64,000 bases of DNA from Bhargavaea ullalensis (GCF_040545425.1 NZ_JBEPLW010000006.1), one strand, 5' to 3'. Counted from the first letter of the stretch, positions 46,544 through 55,687 are shown. Program-made: numbers and translations. The notes: a model not told the origin generated them from the letters alone.

Positions 46544-46654
46544 CGTCACCGGCTCGGTTTTACAATATTTACAATCTGGCAAAGGAACTGCATACGGCTT
46601 TTCATTTTTTGAGGAACGTGTAGAATGGCACTATAACTGACGGGAGGCGGAAAT

Positions 46655-48043
46655 ATGGACTGGAAAATGAAATCCCGGCAAGCCGAGGACGTGCTCATAG
46701 AAGACTTGAAAGCGCTCATTTCGATCAACAGCGTGCTCGATGAGTCGACTGCCGATGAGCGGGCTCCGTTCGGGGAAGGGCCGAGACGCGCGCTCGACTG
46801 GATGCTCGAAGAAGGCAGGAAGGCAGGGATGACCGTTAAGGACATCGACGGCAAGGCGGGCCACATCGAGATGGGAGAAGGAGAGGAACTTCTCGGGATC
46901 CTCTGCCACGTGGACGTTGTTCCGGCAGGGGAAGGATGGACCACGCCGCCGTTCCGGGCGGATGTCCGCGACGGCAAAGTGTTCGGCAGAGGAGCGATCG
47001 ACGACAAAGGACCGACAATCGCCGCCTGGCATGCGATGAAGATGGTGAAGGAAGCGGGGATCCCGCTGGGCAAGCGTGTTCGCCTCATCATCGGAGCGGA
47101 CGAGGAAAGCGGCTTCCGATGCATGGACAGGTATTTTGAAACGGAAGAAATGCCGGGCATCGGTTTTGCACCGGATGCCGACTTCCCGATCATCTTTGCA
47201 GAAAAGGGGATCGCAGGTCTCGTCTTTTCGCAGGTGCCATTCTCCGGAACCGGTCCGCTCGTTTCATTTAGGTCCGGCAGCCGGACGAACATGGTGCCCG
47301 ATGAGGCGGAGGCGGTCGTGAAGCTTCCCGAAGAAGAACTCCTGGAACCTTTCCGCGGCTTCCTCGGCGACAACGGACTCGAGGGAACTATTGAATCCGC
47401 CGGCGAAGGAGCCAGCAGGCTGTTCCTGCAAGGCAAGGCCGCCCATGCGATGGAGCCGGAAGACGGCGTCAACGCGGGAATCCGTCTTGCAGAGTTTTTG
47501 GATCCGTTCATGGAAGGCGATGCCGCCCGGTTCACTTCGTTTGTCTCGCAGGCATTCGGCGACGATTCAAGGGGCCGTTTTCTCGGACTCGAATTCTCTG
47601 ACGAAATTTCCGGAGAAACAACGCTCAACGCCGGCGTCCTGACGTATAATGAAAAGAACGGCGGAGAAGTGGCGGTCAGCATGCGCTACTCGGTCGAATA
47701 TCCGCTGGAAGAAAAGCTGTCCCGCTGCCGTCGGGCTCTGGAGGGGTCCGGCTTCGGGATGGATCTGTCATCTGATTCGCCGCCCCACCATGTGGATGCG
47801 GACGATCCGTTCATCCGGACGCTCCAGCGCGTGTATGAGCGCCAAACCGGCGATCCGGCGGAGCTTCTGGCGATCGGCGGGGGCACGTATGCCCGCACGC
47901 TCAAAAAAGGCGTGGCCTTCGGGATGCTGTTCCCGGGCAGGCCGGACGTCGCCCATCAGGCAGACGAATATGCAGTTGTTGAAGACCTCGTGAAGGCGGC
48001 CGGGATCTACGCCGACGCCATTGCGGAGCTTGCCGGAAAATGA
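46655..48043 (+). CDS. pepV: M20 dipeptidase PepV
   Basis: A 462-residue zinc dipeptidase. Metal-site motifs: LLGILCHVDVVPAGEGW (His and Asp), VFGRGAIDDKGPTIAAW (bridging Asp), RLIIGADEESGFRCMDRYF (catalytic Glu), GFAPDADFPI and the late GGGTYARTLKKGVAFGMLFPG with a metal His nearby (AHQADEY). ATG 46655 follows GACGGGAGGCGGAAAT. It leads into dat with a 40-bp gap, matching the ytjP-dat order in other Bacillales. Confidence 0.93.
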   Translation: MDWKMKSRQAEDVLIEDLKALISINSVLDESTADERAPFGEGPRRALDWMLEEGRKAGMTVKDIDGKAGHIEMGEGEELLGILCHVDVVPAGEGWTTPPFRADVRDGKVFGRGAIDDKGPTIAAWHAMKMVKEAGIPLGKRVRLIIGADEESGFRCMDRYFETEEMPGIGFAPDADFPIIFAEKGIAGLVFSQVPFSGTGPLVSFRSGSRTNMVPDEAEAVVKLPEEELLEPFRGFLGDNGLEGTIESAGEGASRLFLQGKAAHAMEPEDGVNAGIRLAEFLDPFMEGDAARFTSFVSQAFGDDSRGRFLGLEFSDEISGETTLNAGVLTYNEKNGGEVAVSMRYSVEYPLEEKLSRCRRALEGSGFGMDLSSDSPPHHVDADDPFIRTLQRVYERQTGDPAELLAIGGGTYARTLKKGVAFGMLFPGRPDVAHQADEYAVVEDLVKAAGIYADAIAELAGK

Positions 48044-48083
48044 TCCGGCTTCCCGACAATCATTTATGAAAGAAGGATCAGGA

Positions 48084-48935
48084 ATGTCCACCTACTTGCT
48101 GAATGACCGATTTGTCAAAGAAGATGAGATCACCGTCTCCATTGAAGACCGCGGCTATTATTTCGGGGACGGTGTGTATGAAGTGATCCGGGTATACGGC
48201 GGGATCCTGTTCACGGCGGACGAGCACATCGGCCGGCTCTATGAATCGGCCTCCAAAATCCGCATGGATCTTCCGTACGGGGAAGAGGAAATGAAAGCGA
48301 AGATCGAACAACTTGTCAAAGACAACGGCATCATCGAAGGCCATGTGTATGTCCAGGCGACACGGGGGGCTGCGCCGCGCGTACACCAATTTCCGGGCGA
48401 AGGCGTCGTGCCGGTCATCACCGGATACACGAAAGCGTATGGACAAGGGGCGGAGCCGGCCGAAACCGTTTCGCTCAAATCCGTCGAGGATATCCGTTGG
48501 ATGCGCTGCGACATCAAGAGCCTGAATCTGCTCGCCAATGTGCTCGCGAAACAGGAAGCCCATGAACACGGCTGCTATGAAGCGCTCCTGCACCGCGGCG
48601 GCACGGTCACGGAAGGTTCGTCCTCGAACGTGTTCGGCGTGAAGGACGGCGTCATCCATACGCATCCGGTTTCCAACTTCATCCTGAACGGCATCACGCG
48701 CCGGGTCGTCATGGAGTGCTGCGAGGAGCTTGGCCAGCCGGTCCATGAACAGCCGATGGCTCTTGAAGACGTCTACACAATGGATGAATTTTTCATGACC
48801 TCAACGACAAACGGAATCGCGCCGGTCTCGGCCATCGATGGACGCCAGATCGGCGACGGCCGGCCGGGACCTGTCACAAAGGCCCTGATGGCCGCGTTCG
48901 ACAAGAAGCTGCCCGCACCGGTTGCATCAAAATAA
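48084..48935 (+). CDS. dat: D-alanine aminotransferase
   Basis: A 283-residue class IV PLP aminotransferase that makes D-amino acids (D-Ala, D-Glu) for the cell wall. Family strings: YLLNDRFVKEDEITVSIEDRGYYFGDGVYEVIRVYGG, the PLP Lys in RWMRCDIKSLNLLANVLAKQEAHEHG (near 145), EGSSSNVFGVKDGVIHTHP and FFMTSTTNGIAPVSAIDGRQIGDGRPGP. ATG 48084 follows AGAAGGATCAGGA; the longer frame upstream is not needed. Pairing with pepV suggests peptide-derived amino-acid supply. Confidence 0.93.
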   Translation: MSTYLLNDRFVKEDEITVSIEDRGYYFGDGVYEVIRVYGGILFTADEHIGRLYESASKIRMDLPYGEEEMKAKIEQLVKDNGIIEGHVYVQATRGAAPRVHQFPGEGVVPVITGYTKAYGQGAEPAETVSLKSVEDIRWMRCDIKSLNLLANVLAKQEAHEHGCYEALLHRGGTVTEGSSSNVFGVKDGVIHTHPVSNFILNGITRRVVMECCEELGQPVHEQPMALEDVYTMDEFFMTSTTNGIAPVSAIDGRQIGDGRPGPVTKALMAAFDKKLPAPVASK

Positions 48936-48937
48936 AC

Positions 48938-50002
48938 GTGGAAGTCGTCTTCATCGTCAATCCGGCTGCCAAAAACGGCAGGTCGCTTGACCGGTGGGCA
49001 TCGTTTCGGAAACAGATCGGCTTTCCGCACAGGACAGTCATGACGAAAGGCCCCGGGCATGCGGTTGCCGTTGCCCGGGGTCTGTCTTCAGCCGGAGATC
49101 CCCGCCCGATTCTCCTTGTCGCTTTCGGAGGCGATGGAACCGTCCATGAAGTGATCCGGGGCGCGGCGGGCTTCCCGCATGTGCTTATCGGTTCGATTGG
49201 TGCGGGATCCGGCAATGACTTCGGCCGGGGCTACCGGTCATTTAAAAACGCAGATGAAATCGCCCGGTTTACGGAATTCGGACCGTATGACCTCGGCACC
49301 GCCGGGGCAGAGGACCGGTCAGTCTTCGTCAACAGCGCGGGTGTCGGCTTTGACGCCGTCATTTCCCGCGATGTGAACCGGTCGCACTTCAAGCGTGCTT
49401 TCAACCGTTTCGGGGCAGGCAAGCTGATCTACGCCTTTTTCATCTTCAGGGCGTTGTTCGCCTTCCGCCCGTTTGGGCTAATGGTGACCGCGCACGGCCG
49501 GCAGATACGTTTTGACAAGGTCTGGCTTGCCGCTGTCAGCAATCAGCCGTACTACGGCGGCGGGATGATGATTTCGCCCGGTTCCGACCCGGCGGACGGC
49601 AAGCTTGAACTCACGGTCATCCACGGACTGAGCCGGCTGAAACTGCTGCTCGTCTTCGGGACAGTATTTACGGGCAGCCATGTCCGTTTCAGGGAAGTTT
49701 ACCGGCAGGCAGGAGAAAGGTTTGAACTGACTGCGGACCGAGCGATGCCGGTCCATACAGACGGGGAGGATGCGGGCCTGGCAGAGCCGGGCCGCGCCAT
49801 TCCGTTTGCCGTCCGGCATGCCGCTTGGCGGCTCGCAGGACCAACACGCAACAGGAAGGTTAGGGATAATCATGAGAGCACGCCACAAGCCATGGGCGGA
49901 AGCTTACATAGCAGAGCGTCCGGAAATCGTCATTCCGGAACCGGAAAAACAGAAGGGCCGGTGGAAGGAAGCATTCGGCAACGACCGGCCGATCCACATT
50001 GA
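48938..50002 (+). CDS. Diacylglycerol kinase-type lipid kinase, extended C-terminus
   Basis: A DAGK-catalytic-domain protein (YtlR-like) with IVNPAAKNGRS, VAFGGDGTVHEVI (near residues 58-70), IGSIGAGSGNDFGRGY and the C-terminal beta domain ending at about residue 308 (AVRHAAWRLAGPTRN). The open frame runs on to 354 residues, covering the first 131 bp of trmB in another frame. A TAG in another frame at 49861-49863, just before trmB, could be the ancestral stop lost by a one-base indel. GTG start at 48938, three bases after dat, with weak ribosome site. Probably phosphorylates a membrane lipid. Confidence 0.8.
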   Translation: MEVVFIVNPAAKNGRSLDRWASFRKQIGFPHRTVMTKGPGHAVAVARGLSSAGDPRPILLVAFGGDGTVHEVIRGAAGFPHVLIGSIGAGSGNDFGRGYRSFKNADEIARFTEFGPYDLGTAGAEDRSVFVNSAGVGFDAVISRDVNRSHFKRAFNRFGAGKLIYAFFIFRALFAFRPFGLMVTAHGRQIRFDKVWLAAVSNQPYYGGGMMISPGSDPADGKLELTVIHGLSRLKLLLVFGTVFTGSHVRFREVYRQAGERFELTADRAMPVHTDGEDAGLAEPGRAIPFAVRHAAWRLAGPTRNRKVRDNHESTPQAMGGSLHSRASGNRHSGTGKTEGPVEGSIRQRPADPH

Positions 50003-50534
50003 GGTCGGGACCGGGAAAGGCCGCTTCATCACGGGAATGGCGCAGGCCAACCCGGATATCAACTACATCGGCATCGAAATGTTCCGCGACATCATCGTCA
50101 CCGCCGTGCAGAAAGCCGAAGTGGCGGACAAGCCGGGCAACCTGCGCCTGCTGAATGTCGATGCGGGCAGGATGGCCGAATTTTTTGCGCCGGGTGAGGT
50201 GTCCCGCGTTTATCTGAACTTCTCGGATCCGTGGCCGAAAACACGTCACGCCAAGCGCAGACTCACCCACGACAATTTTCTCCGCCTTTATGAGTCGGTC
50301 ATGCCGGCCGGCGGGGAAGTGCATTTCAAGACAGACAACCGGGGCCTGTTTGAATACTCGCTCATGAACATGACCGATTACGGCATGAGGCTGGCCGATG
50401 TGTCGCTCGATCTGCATGCGGACAATCCGGAGGACAACATCATGACGGAATACGAGGAGAAATTCTCCTCGATGGGCCAGCCGATCTACCGGCTGGAAGC
50501 CGCATTTCGGAATGCGCCTGACGAAGGGGAATAA
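49872..50534 (+). CDS. trmB: tRNA (guanine-N7)-methyltransferase
   Basis: TrmB methylates G46 in the tRNA variable loop. The 220 residues begin MRARHKPWAEAYIAE as in Bacillus TrmB, followed by the SAM motif IHIEVGTGKGRFITGMA, NYIGIEMFRDIIVTAVQKA, LNFSDPWPKTRHAKRRLT and HFKTDNRGLFEYSL, with the ending NIMTEYEEKFSSMGQPIYRLEAAF. The start at ATG 49872 is secure by homology, so the 131-bp overlap with the upstream frame belongs to that gene's tail. Confidence 0.95.
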   Translation: MRARHKPWAEAYIAERPEIVIPEPEKQKGRWKEAFGNDRPIHIEVGTGKGRFITGMAQANPDINYIGIEMFRDIIVTAVQKAEVADKPGNLRLLNVDAGRMAEFFAPGEVSRVYLNFSDPWPKTRHAKRRLTHDNFLRLYESVMPAGGEVHFKTDNRGLFEYSLMNMTDYGMRLADVSLDLHADNPEDNIMTEYEEKFSSMGQPIYRLEAAFRNAPDEGE

Positions 50535-50558
50535 TTCAGGAACGAGGGGGAATCCATC

Positions 50559-51410
50559 ATGGATGAGTACAACTTTCACGACATCAAGCTGACCTGGCTT
50601 GACGGGGGATTCAACAAACTGGACGGCGGAGCGATGTTCGGGCCTGTCCCGAAAGTGCTCTGGTCGAGGAAATACGCCGTCGACGAAGACAATAAAATCG
50701 AACTTGCCACGGAGCCGGTCCTCCTTCAGACCGGCGGGAAGAACATCCTGATCGAGTCCGGCATCGGTGCCGGCAAGCTGACGGACAAGCAGATCCGGAA
50801 CCTTGGGGTGACACGGGAATCCCGCATAGAAGAGAGCCTGGAAGAGCTCGGCCTCAAACCGGAGGACATCGACATCATCCTCATGACGCATCTGCACAAC
50901 GACCATGCCGCAGGCTTGACGAAGCGGGAAGGGGACAACTTCGTTTCCGTTTTCCCGAACGCGGTCATTTACACGTCACAAATCGAGTGGGACGAGATGC
51001 GAGAGCCGAATATCCGGTCGAAGAGCACCTACTTCCGGGAAAACTGGGAGGCGGTCCAAGACCAGGTGAAGACGTTCGAGGACCGGATCGAAGTGCTTCC
51101 GGGCATCGAGATGATCCATACGGGCGGCCACAGCAATGGCCATGCGGTCATCAAGATCCGGCGGGACGGGGAGACGATGATCCACATGGGCGACATCATG
51201 CCGACCCATGCCCATCAGAATCCGCTATGGGTGCTCGGCTTTGACGACTACCCGATGGATTCCATCTTCGCAAAGGAACGCCTGTTGAAAGAGGCCTATG
51301 AAGGCAACTGGCGATTCATTTTTTACCACGACGCCGTCTACCGGATGATCCGCTGGGATGAAAGCGGGAAGGAAATGACCGAAACGCTCAAGCGGACTCC
51401 GTTTGAATGA
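50559..51410 (+). CDS. ytnP: Metallo-beta-lactamase-fold lactonase-like hydrolase (YtnP)
   Basis: A 283-residue MBL-fold enzyme. The HxHxDH zinc motif is THLHNDHAAG (near residues 109-118); further zinc ligands are the His in IHTGGHSNGHAV and the Asp in MIHMGDIMPTHAH. B. subtilis YtnP is a lactonase-homologous enzyme that interferes with streptomycete signalling. ATG 50559 follows GAACGAGGGGGAATCCATC, 24 bp after trmB. A terminator follows directly after the stop. Confidence 0.88.
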   Translation: MDEYNFHDIKLTWLDGGFNKLDGGAMFGPVPKVLWSRKYAVDEDNKIELATEPVLLQTGGKNILIESGIGAGKLTDKQIRNLGVTRESRIEESLEELGLKPEDIDIILMTHLHNDHAAGLTKREGDNFVSVFPNAVIYTSQIEWDEMREPNIRSKSTYFRENWEAVQDQVKTFEDRIEVLPGIEMIHTGGHSNGHAVIKIRRDGETMIHMGDIMPTHAHQNPLWVLGFDDYPMDSIFAKERLLKEAYEGNWRFIFYHDAVYRMIRWDESGKEMTETLKRTPFE

Positions 51411-51450
51411 AAAAAAGGCGCTGCTCCCTGGCCGGGAAGCGGCGCCTTTT
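51411..51450. terminator. Bidirectional terminator, ytnP / PepSY gene
   Basis: AAAAAAGGCGCTGCTCCC / GGGAAGCGGCGCCTTTT arms with small mismatches between convergent genes. Confidence 0.85.
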
Positions 51451-51459
51451 GCAAGTGGA

Positions 51460-51774
51460 TCAGATTTTTGTCATCTCGACGACGGTGCCCGTTTTGGCAT
51501 CCGCCGCAAACTCGTATTCTTCGAAGACGCCTTCGATTTCACGGGTGAGACCGCCCCGGTACACGTCAAGCTGGACGGCCTTTTGTCGGAATGGTTCCGT
51601 CTTCATGACAATCCAGGAGCCTTCGATCGGCCCTTCTTTCTTGAACGCACTCTTGACGCTATCCAGCACTTTTTCAGCCGGCACATTCCGGTCGGCACGG
51701 TTCACGGCCTCAACGACCGCGGCACCGGCAACTGCGCCGGCGATGGCACCTACTGCAAAGTCTTTCATGTTCAT
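51460..51774 (-). CDS. ytzB: PepSY-domain protein (YtzB-like)
   Basis: A 104-residue protein. The N-terminal Gly/Ala-rich hydrophobic segment (FAVGAIAGAVAGAAVVEAV) suggests a membrane anchor; the rest is a single PepSY domain (VLDSVKSAFKKEGPIEGSWIVM, QLDVYRGGLTREIEGVFEEYEFAADAKTG). PepSY domains are often protease-modulating. ATG 51774 is 7 bases after GGAGGG. It is placed between ytnP and ytoP as in B. subtilis but on the opposite strand to both. Confidence 0.82.
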   Translation of the reverse strand: MNMKDFAVGAIAGAVAGAAVVEAVNRADRNVPAEKVLDSVKSAFKKEGPIEGSWIVMKTEPFRQKAVQLDVYRGGLTREIEGVFEEYEFAADAKTGTVVEMTKI

Positions 51775-51945
51775 CCCAATTCCCTCCTCAGGCACGCTTT
51801 TTTCACAGTATATCATAGAAAGCCCGGCAGGCCCTATATGGAAATCGGAAGATTGAATTTCGTCTTCCGAAAGAACCCGGTGGAAACATTCTGAACCATC
51901 GTCTACAATGGGAAGGAACCGGTCACCATATGGGAGGGTTTTCGG

Positions 51946-53019
51946 ATGGAAAAAGAGACACTGGATTTATTCAAAACATTGACGGAACTGCCGGGCGCAC
52001 CCGGCAATGAACATGCCGTGCGCGATTTCATGCGCGGGGAGCTGGAACGCTATTCGGACGAGGTCATCCAGGATCGGCTCGGCGGCATCTTCGGCGTGCG
52101 CAAAGGGGAAGCCGATGCGCCGAGAGTCATGGTCGCGGGGCATATGGACGAAGTCGGTTTCATGGTGAAAAGCATCACGGAAAACGGAATGCTCACTTTC
52201 CAGCCGCTCGGCGGATGGTGGAGCCAGGTGCTCCTCGCCCAGCGTGTGGAAATCATGACGGACGGCGGTCCGGTGCCGGGCGTGATCGGTTCGATTCCGC
52301 CGCACCTGCTGAGCGATGAGGTCCGCAACAAGCCAATGGAAGTGAAGAACATGCTCATCGACATCGGTGCGGACGACCGGGAAGACGCAGTCCGGATCGG
52401 CATCCGGCCGGGCCAGCAGATTATCCCTGTCTGTCCGTTCACTCCGATGGCAAATGAAAAGAAAATTATGGCGAAGGCCTGGGACAACCGGTACGGCTGC
52501 GGGCTGGCGGTGGAGCTCCTGAAGGAAGTTCACGGCGAACAGCTGCCGAACAATCTGTATTCGGGCGCGAATGTCATGGAGGAAGTCGGCCTCCGCGGCG
52601 CCCAGGCTGCCGCAAACATGATCAAGCCCGACATCTTCTTTGCGCTGGACGCGAGCCCGGCAAATGATGCCTCGGGCAACAAAAACGAATTCGGACAGCT
52701 CGGAAAGGGAACGCTCCTGAGGATATTCGACCGGTCGATGGTCACCCACCGCGGCATGAGGGAATTTGTCCTCGATACGGCCGAGTCGAACAACATTCCC
52801 TACCAGTATTTCATCTCACAGGGCGGTACCGACGCCGGGCGCGTCCATCTGTCCAATGAAGGTGTTCCGAGCGCGGTCATCGGCATCTGCTCTCGCTACA
52901 TCCATACGGCGGCGTCGATCATCCATACCGACGACTACGCCGCTGCGAAAGAGCTGCTCACAAAGCTCATCCGCTCGCTTGACCGCACCACGGTGGAGTC
53001 AATCAGGCAGAATGTATGA
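51946..53019 (+). CDS. ytoP: M42-family aminopeptidase (YtoP)
   Basis: A 357-residue dinuclear-metal glutamyl-aminopeptidase-like protein. Metal motifs: VAGHMDEVGFMV (near residue 62-73), AWDNRYGCGLAVELL (bridging Asp), NVMEEVGLRGAQAAANMIKPDIFFALDASPAND (catalytic Glu pair and Asp) and a late GVPSAVIGICSRYIHTAASIIHTDDY with the terminal His. ATG 51946 follows GGGAGGGTTTTCGG. A small hairpin GGGGCC / GGCTCC with T5 (53025-53045) may stop part of the transcription. Confidence 0.92.
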   Translation: MEKETLDLFKTLTELPGAPGNEHAVRDFMRGELERYSDEVIQDRLGGIFGVRKGEADAPRVMVAGHMDEVGFMVKSITENGMLTFQPLGGWWSQVLLAQRVEIMTDGGPVPGVIGSIPPHLLSDEVRNKPMEVKNMLIDIGADDREDAVRIGIRPGQQIIPVCPFTPMANEKKIMAKAWDNRYGCGLAVELLKEVHGEQLPNNLYSGANVMEEVGLRGAQAAANMIKPDIFFALDASPANDASGNKNEFGQLGKGTLLRIFDRSMVTHRGMREFVLDTAESNNIPYQYFISQGGTDAGRVHLSNEGVPSAVIGICSRYIHTAASIIHTDDYAAAKELLTKLIRSLDRTTVESIRQNV

Positions 53020-53081
53020 AAACAGGGGCCGGCGGGCTCCTTTTTCAATCTCGAAATCCCAAAGTCCCAGGAGGAAAATCT

Positions 53082-53630
53082 ATGTATGAAATCACGGTCG
53101 GATCAACAAACAAGGCAAAAGTGGAAGCGGTGCGACATGCCTTCCGAACGATGGGCATCGAAGCTGAAGTGACGGGCGCGGGAACCGAGTCCGGCGTGTC
53201 GGGGCAGCCTTTCGGCGATGAGGAAACGATGGCAGGTGCCCAAAACCGGGCCGTCGCAGCCTCAAAAATCACCGGAGGAATCGGAATCGGACTTGAAGGC
53301 GGCGTGAAGGAGCTCGCAGGCCGTCTCTACATCTGCAACTGGGGGGCGCTGGCACTGCCGGACGGAACAGTATTCATGGCGGGCGGCGCCCAGATTCCCC
53401 TTCCGGAAGAAGTGGCTTCGCCGGTAAGGAAAGGCGAAGAGCTCGGTCCGGTCATGGAACGGTATTCACACCGCCAGGACATCAGGCAGACCGGCGGCGC
53501 GGTCGGCGTGTTCACAGCAGGTGAAGTCGACAGGGCGGACATGTTCGGCCAGATCGTCAGGCTGCTTGCCGGGCAGTGGCGGTTTGGAGGCGGGGACAGA
53601 CCGGTTGCAAGCCGTCCGGAACATGCTTAA
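53082..53630 (+). CDS. DUF84 / YjjX-type NTPase
   Basis: A 182-residue protein of the inosine/xanthosine triphosphatase (DUF84) type: EITVGSTNKAKVEAVRHAF at the start, SGVSGQPFGDEETMAGAQNRA, GIGLEGGVKEL and GVFTAGEVDRADMFGQIVRLL. Such enzymes remove deaminated or odd purine nucleotides. ATG 53082 after AGGAGGAAAATCT. In B. subtilis the gene after ytoP is the thioredoxin-like ytpP; here that gene is absent and this one and a lipoprotein gene take its place. Confidence 0.87.
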   Translation: MYEITVGSTNKAKVEAVRHAFRTMGIEAEVTGAGTESGVSGQPFGDEETMAGAQNRAVAASKITGGIGIGLEGGVKELAGRLYICNWGALALPDGTVFMAGGAQIPLPEEVASPVRKGEELGPVMERYSHRQDIRQTGGAVGVFTAGEVDRADMFGQIVRLLAGQWRFGGGDRPVASRPEHA

Positions 53631-53668
53631 AATGATGGGGATGCTTTAATTTGAATGGAGGAAACAGG

Positions 53669-54205
53669 ATGGCCAAAGGACTTCGTCTGATCGGCTTCGC
53701 CCTGCTTGCCGTCATGCTTGCCGGCTGCTCCGCGACTGCGGAGGAACGAAGCGAAAACGGCACAGAGACTGCCGGGAAAGTGTTCCGGGCGGATGTACAC
53801 CGGACAAATGCGGAAGTCGGATCTGTCCGTTTGTACAAGCCTGCCGGGTTCAAGATACGCGAAGGGTCCGACGAGCAGAATATTGTGCTGGAAAAGGGCG
53901 GGGAGACGTATGTGTTGTTCATCAATCCGAATGAGCCGGACAACAGCCGCCTGTTCTATGAGCTGCTTTATGCGGATCCGGCGAAAGAGATCGTCACGAC
54001 GGCAACGTATGAGCAAAACGGAGTATTCGGATTTTCCGGCATCACGGATGCGGGGAACGAACGCTATGAGCTCGTCGCGGGCAGCGGCGGAAACAAACTG
54101 ACGACCCTGTCGAAGGAAAAGGCGATTGAGCCGAATCTGAGGACGATGATGGAAATCGTCCGCTCGGTGGAACGGCCGGACGACCCGGACTTGACGATGA
54201 ATTGA
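53669..54205 (+). CDS. Putative lipoprotein of unknown function
   Basis: A 178-residue protein with a lipoprotein signal (LRLIGFALLAVMLAGCSAT, lipidated Cys near 20) and a mature domain with a stretch typical of small exported beta-proteins (VRLYKPAGFKIREGSDEQNIVLEKGGETYVLFINPNE). No family recognised. ATG 53669 follows GGAGGAAACAGG. It lies between the DUF84 gene and ytpQ, all in one direction with short gaps. Confidence 0.78.
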   Translation: MAKGLRLIGFALLAVMLAGCSATAEERSENGTETAGKVFRADVHRTNAEVGSVRLYKPAGFKIREGSDEQNIVLEKGGETYVLFINPNEPDNSRLFYELLYADPAKEIVTTATYEQNGVFGFSGITDAGNERYELVAGSGGNKLTTLSKEKAIEPNLRTMMEIVRSVERPDDPDLTMN

Positions 54206-54249
54206 CCGGGCCCTGCCGATGACGGCGGGCCGGAGAAGGAGGGGACCGG

Positions 54250-55065
54250 ATGAATGCATCCCAGCTAGTGAATTTATTGAAGGAGCGGCTCGGTGCCGAT
54301 CGGTTCGAATGGGAGTTTGACCGGCAGAACAACCGTCTCCGGATGACGAACAAAGCCCTCGGCAAAGGAATGGAACTGAGCCTGCCGCCATTGCTGGCGA
54401 AATACGAGCAGAAAAAAGAGAAGGCGATCGACGAAGCGGTCTACACGATCGATGAAACATTTTCCGCCATGGAGAGGGAAGCGTCGGAAGGGTTTGACGC
54501 GGCGGGGCGGATTTATCCGGTCATCCGGTCGACGTCTTTCCCGGTGGAGTCAAGGGACGGGAGACGGTTCGTCACGAGTGATCACACCGCAGAGACCCGG
54601 ATCTTTTATGCGCTCGACCTCGGCAAGACATACCGGCTCATAGATGAAGCGATGCTGGGTGATCTTGGCATGGGCGAACAGCAGGTAAGGGAATCGGCCA
54701 GATTCCGCGTCCGGCAGCTGCCGACCGGCGTGAAAAAGGATGAAGTGGCCGGCAATGTGTTTTACTTCGTCAACAATAACGACGGGTATGATGCAAGCAG
54801 GATCCTGAACGATAAATTCCTGCAGGACATGCAGGAGAAAATCGAGGGGGATATGACCGTGTCCGTCCCGCATCAGGACGTCCTCATCATCGGGGATATC
54901 CGGAACGAGACGGGATATGACGTGCTCGCACAGATGACGATGCACTACTTTACGGTCGGGACCGTGCCTGTCACGTCCCTTTCGTTCATCTATGATAACG
55001 GGGAACTGGAGCCGATCTTCATCTTGGCGAAAAATCGGCCGGTCGGAAAGGAAGAAAAAGAATGA
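54250..55065 (+). CDS. ytpQ: DUF1444 protein YtpQ
   Basis: A 271-residue soluble protein of the DUF1444 (UPF0354) family, function unknown. Characteristic parts: MNASQLVNLLKERLG, FEWEFDRQNNRLRM, YPVIRSTSFPVES, HTAETRIFYALDLGKTYRLIDEAML and VSVPHQDVLIIGDIRNETGYDVLAQMTMHYF. ATG 54250 follows AGAAGGAGGGGACCGG. It overlaps ytpR by 4 bp, as in other Bacillales where ytpQ-ytpR are always paired. Confidence 0.9.
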   Translation: MNASQLVNLLKERLGADRFEWEFDRQNNRLRMTNKALGKGMELSLPPLLAKYEQKKEKAIDEAVYTIDETFSAMEREASEGFDAAGRIYPVIRSTSFPVESRDGRRFVTSDHTAETRIFYALDLGKTYRLIDEAMLGDLGMGEQQVRESARFRVRQLPTGVKKDEVAGNVFYFVNNNDGYDASRILNDKFLQDMQEKIEGDMTVSVPHQDVLIIGDIRNETGYDVLAQMTMHYFTVGTVPVTSLSFIYDNGELEPIFILAKNRPVGKEEKE

Positions 55066-55667
55066 ACGCATTTTATAACAAGGCGGGCGTCGGCGATGTG
55101 TTGCTTGTCCAGCTCACGCCCGAAACGCCTTCGGAAATCCGCACAGAAACAAACGGGGATGTCACAGTGATCCGAGACGCTGAAAGCGGAAAAGCGGCCG
55201 GCTTCAACCTGTTCCATGCCTCAAGTTATATGGAGGCGGGACAGGACGGCCGTGTGGAGGTCGATGAAGCCCTGCTCGACGGGCTTCAGCGCGCATTTGA
55301 GCAGAACGGAGCCCGGTTCGATTTTGAGATCGACCTTTCGCCGAAGTTCGTTGTCGGCCATGTGCTCTCCAAGGAAAAGCACCCGAATGCGGACAAGCTG
55401 AACATCTGCCAAGTGGACGTCGGCGGAGAAACACTGCAGATCGTCTGCGGTGCGCCGAACGTCGAAGCCGGACAGTCTGTTGTCGTGGCCAAGCCGGGTG
55501 CGGTCATGCCATCGGGAATGGTCATCAAGGACGCTGAACTCCGTGGAGTTCCGTCGTCCGGGATGATCTGCTCGGCGCGTGAGCTGGATCTGCCGGATGC
55601 CCCGCAGGAAAAAGGGATCCTTGTTCTTGAAGGGGACCGCAAGCCTGGAGAATCTTTCGCACTGTAA
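55062..55667 (+). CDS. ytpR: tRNA-binding-domain protein YtpR
   Basis: A 201-residue protein with an N-terminal DUF4479 region and a C-terminal EMAPII/Trbp111 OB-fold (FVVGHVLSKEKHPNADKLNICQVDVGGETLQIVCGAPNVEAGQSVVVAKPGAVMPSGMVIKDAELRGVPSSGMICSARELDL in overall form, residues 97-180), similar to the tRNA-binding domain of PheT. A free-standing tRNA-binding factor of unknown role. ATG overlaps ytpQ; a strong terminator follows. Confidence 0.92.
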   Translation: MNAFYNKAGVGDVLLVQLTPETPSEIRTETNGDVTVIRDAESGKAAGFNLFHASSYMEAGQDGRVEVDEALLDGLQRAFEQNGARFDFEIDLSPKFVVGHVLSKEKHPNADKLNICQVDVGGETLQIVCGAPNVEAGQSVVVAKPGAVMPSGMVIKDAELRGVPSSGMICSARELDLPDAPQEKGILVLEGDRKPGESFAL

Positions 55668-55687
55668 GGAATTTCATACAAGAAACG

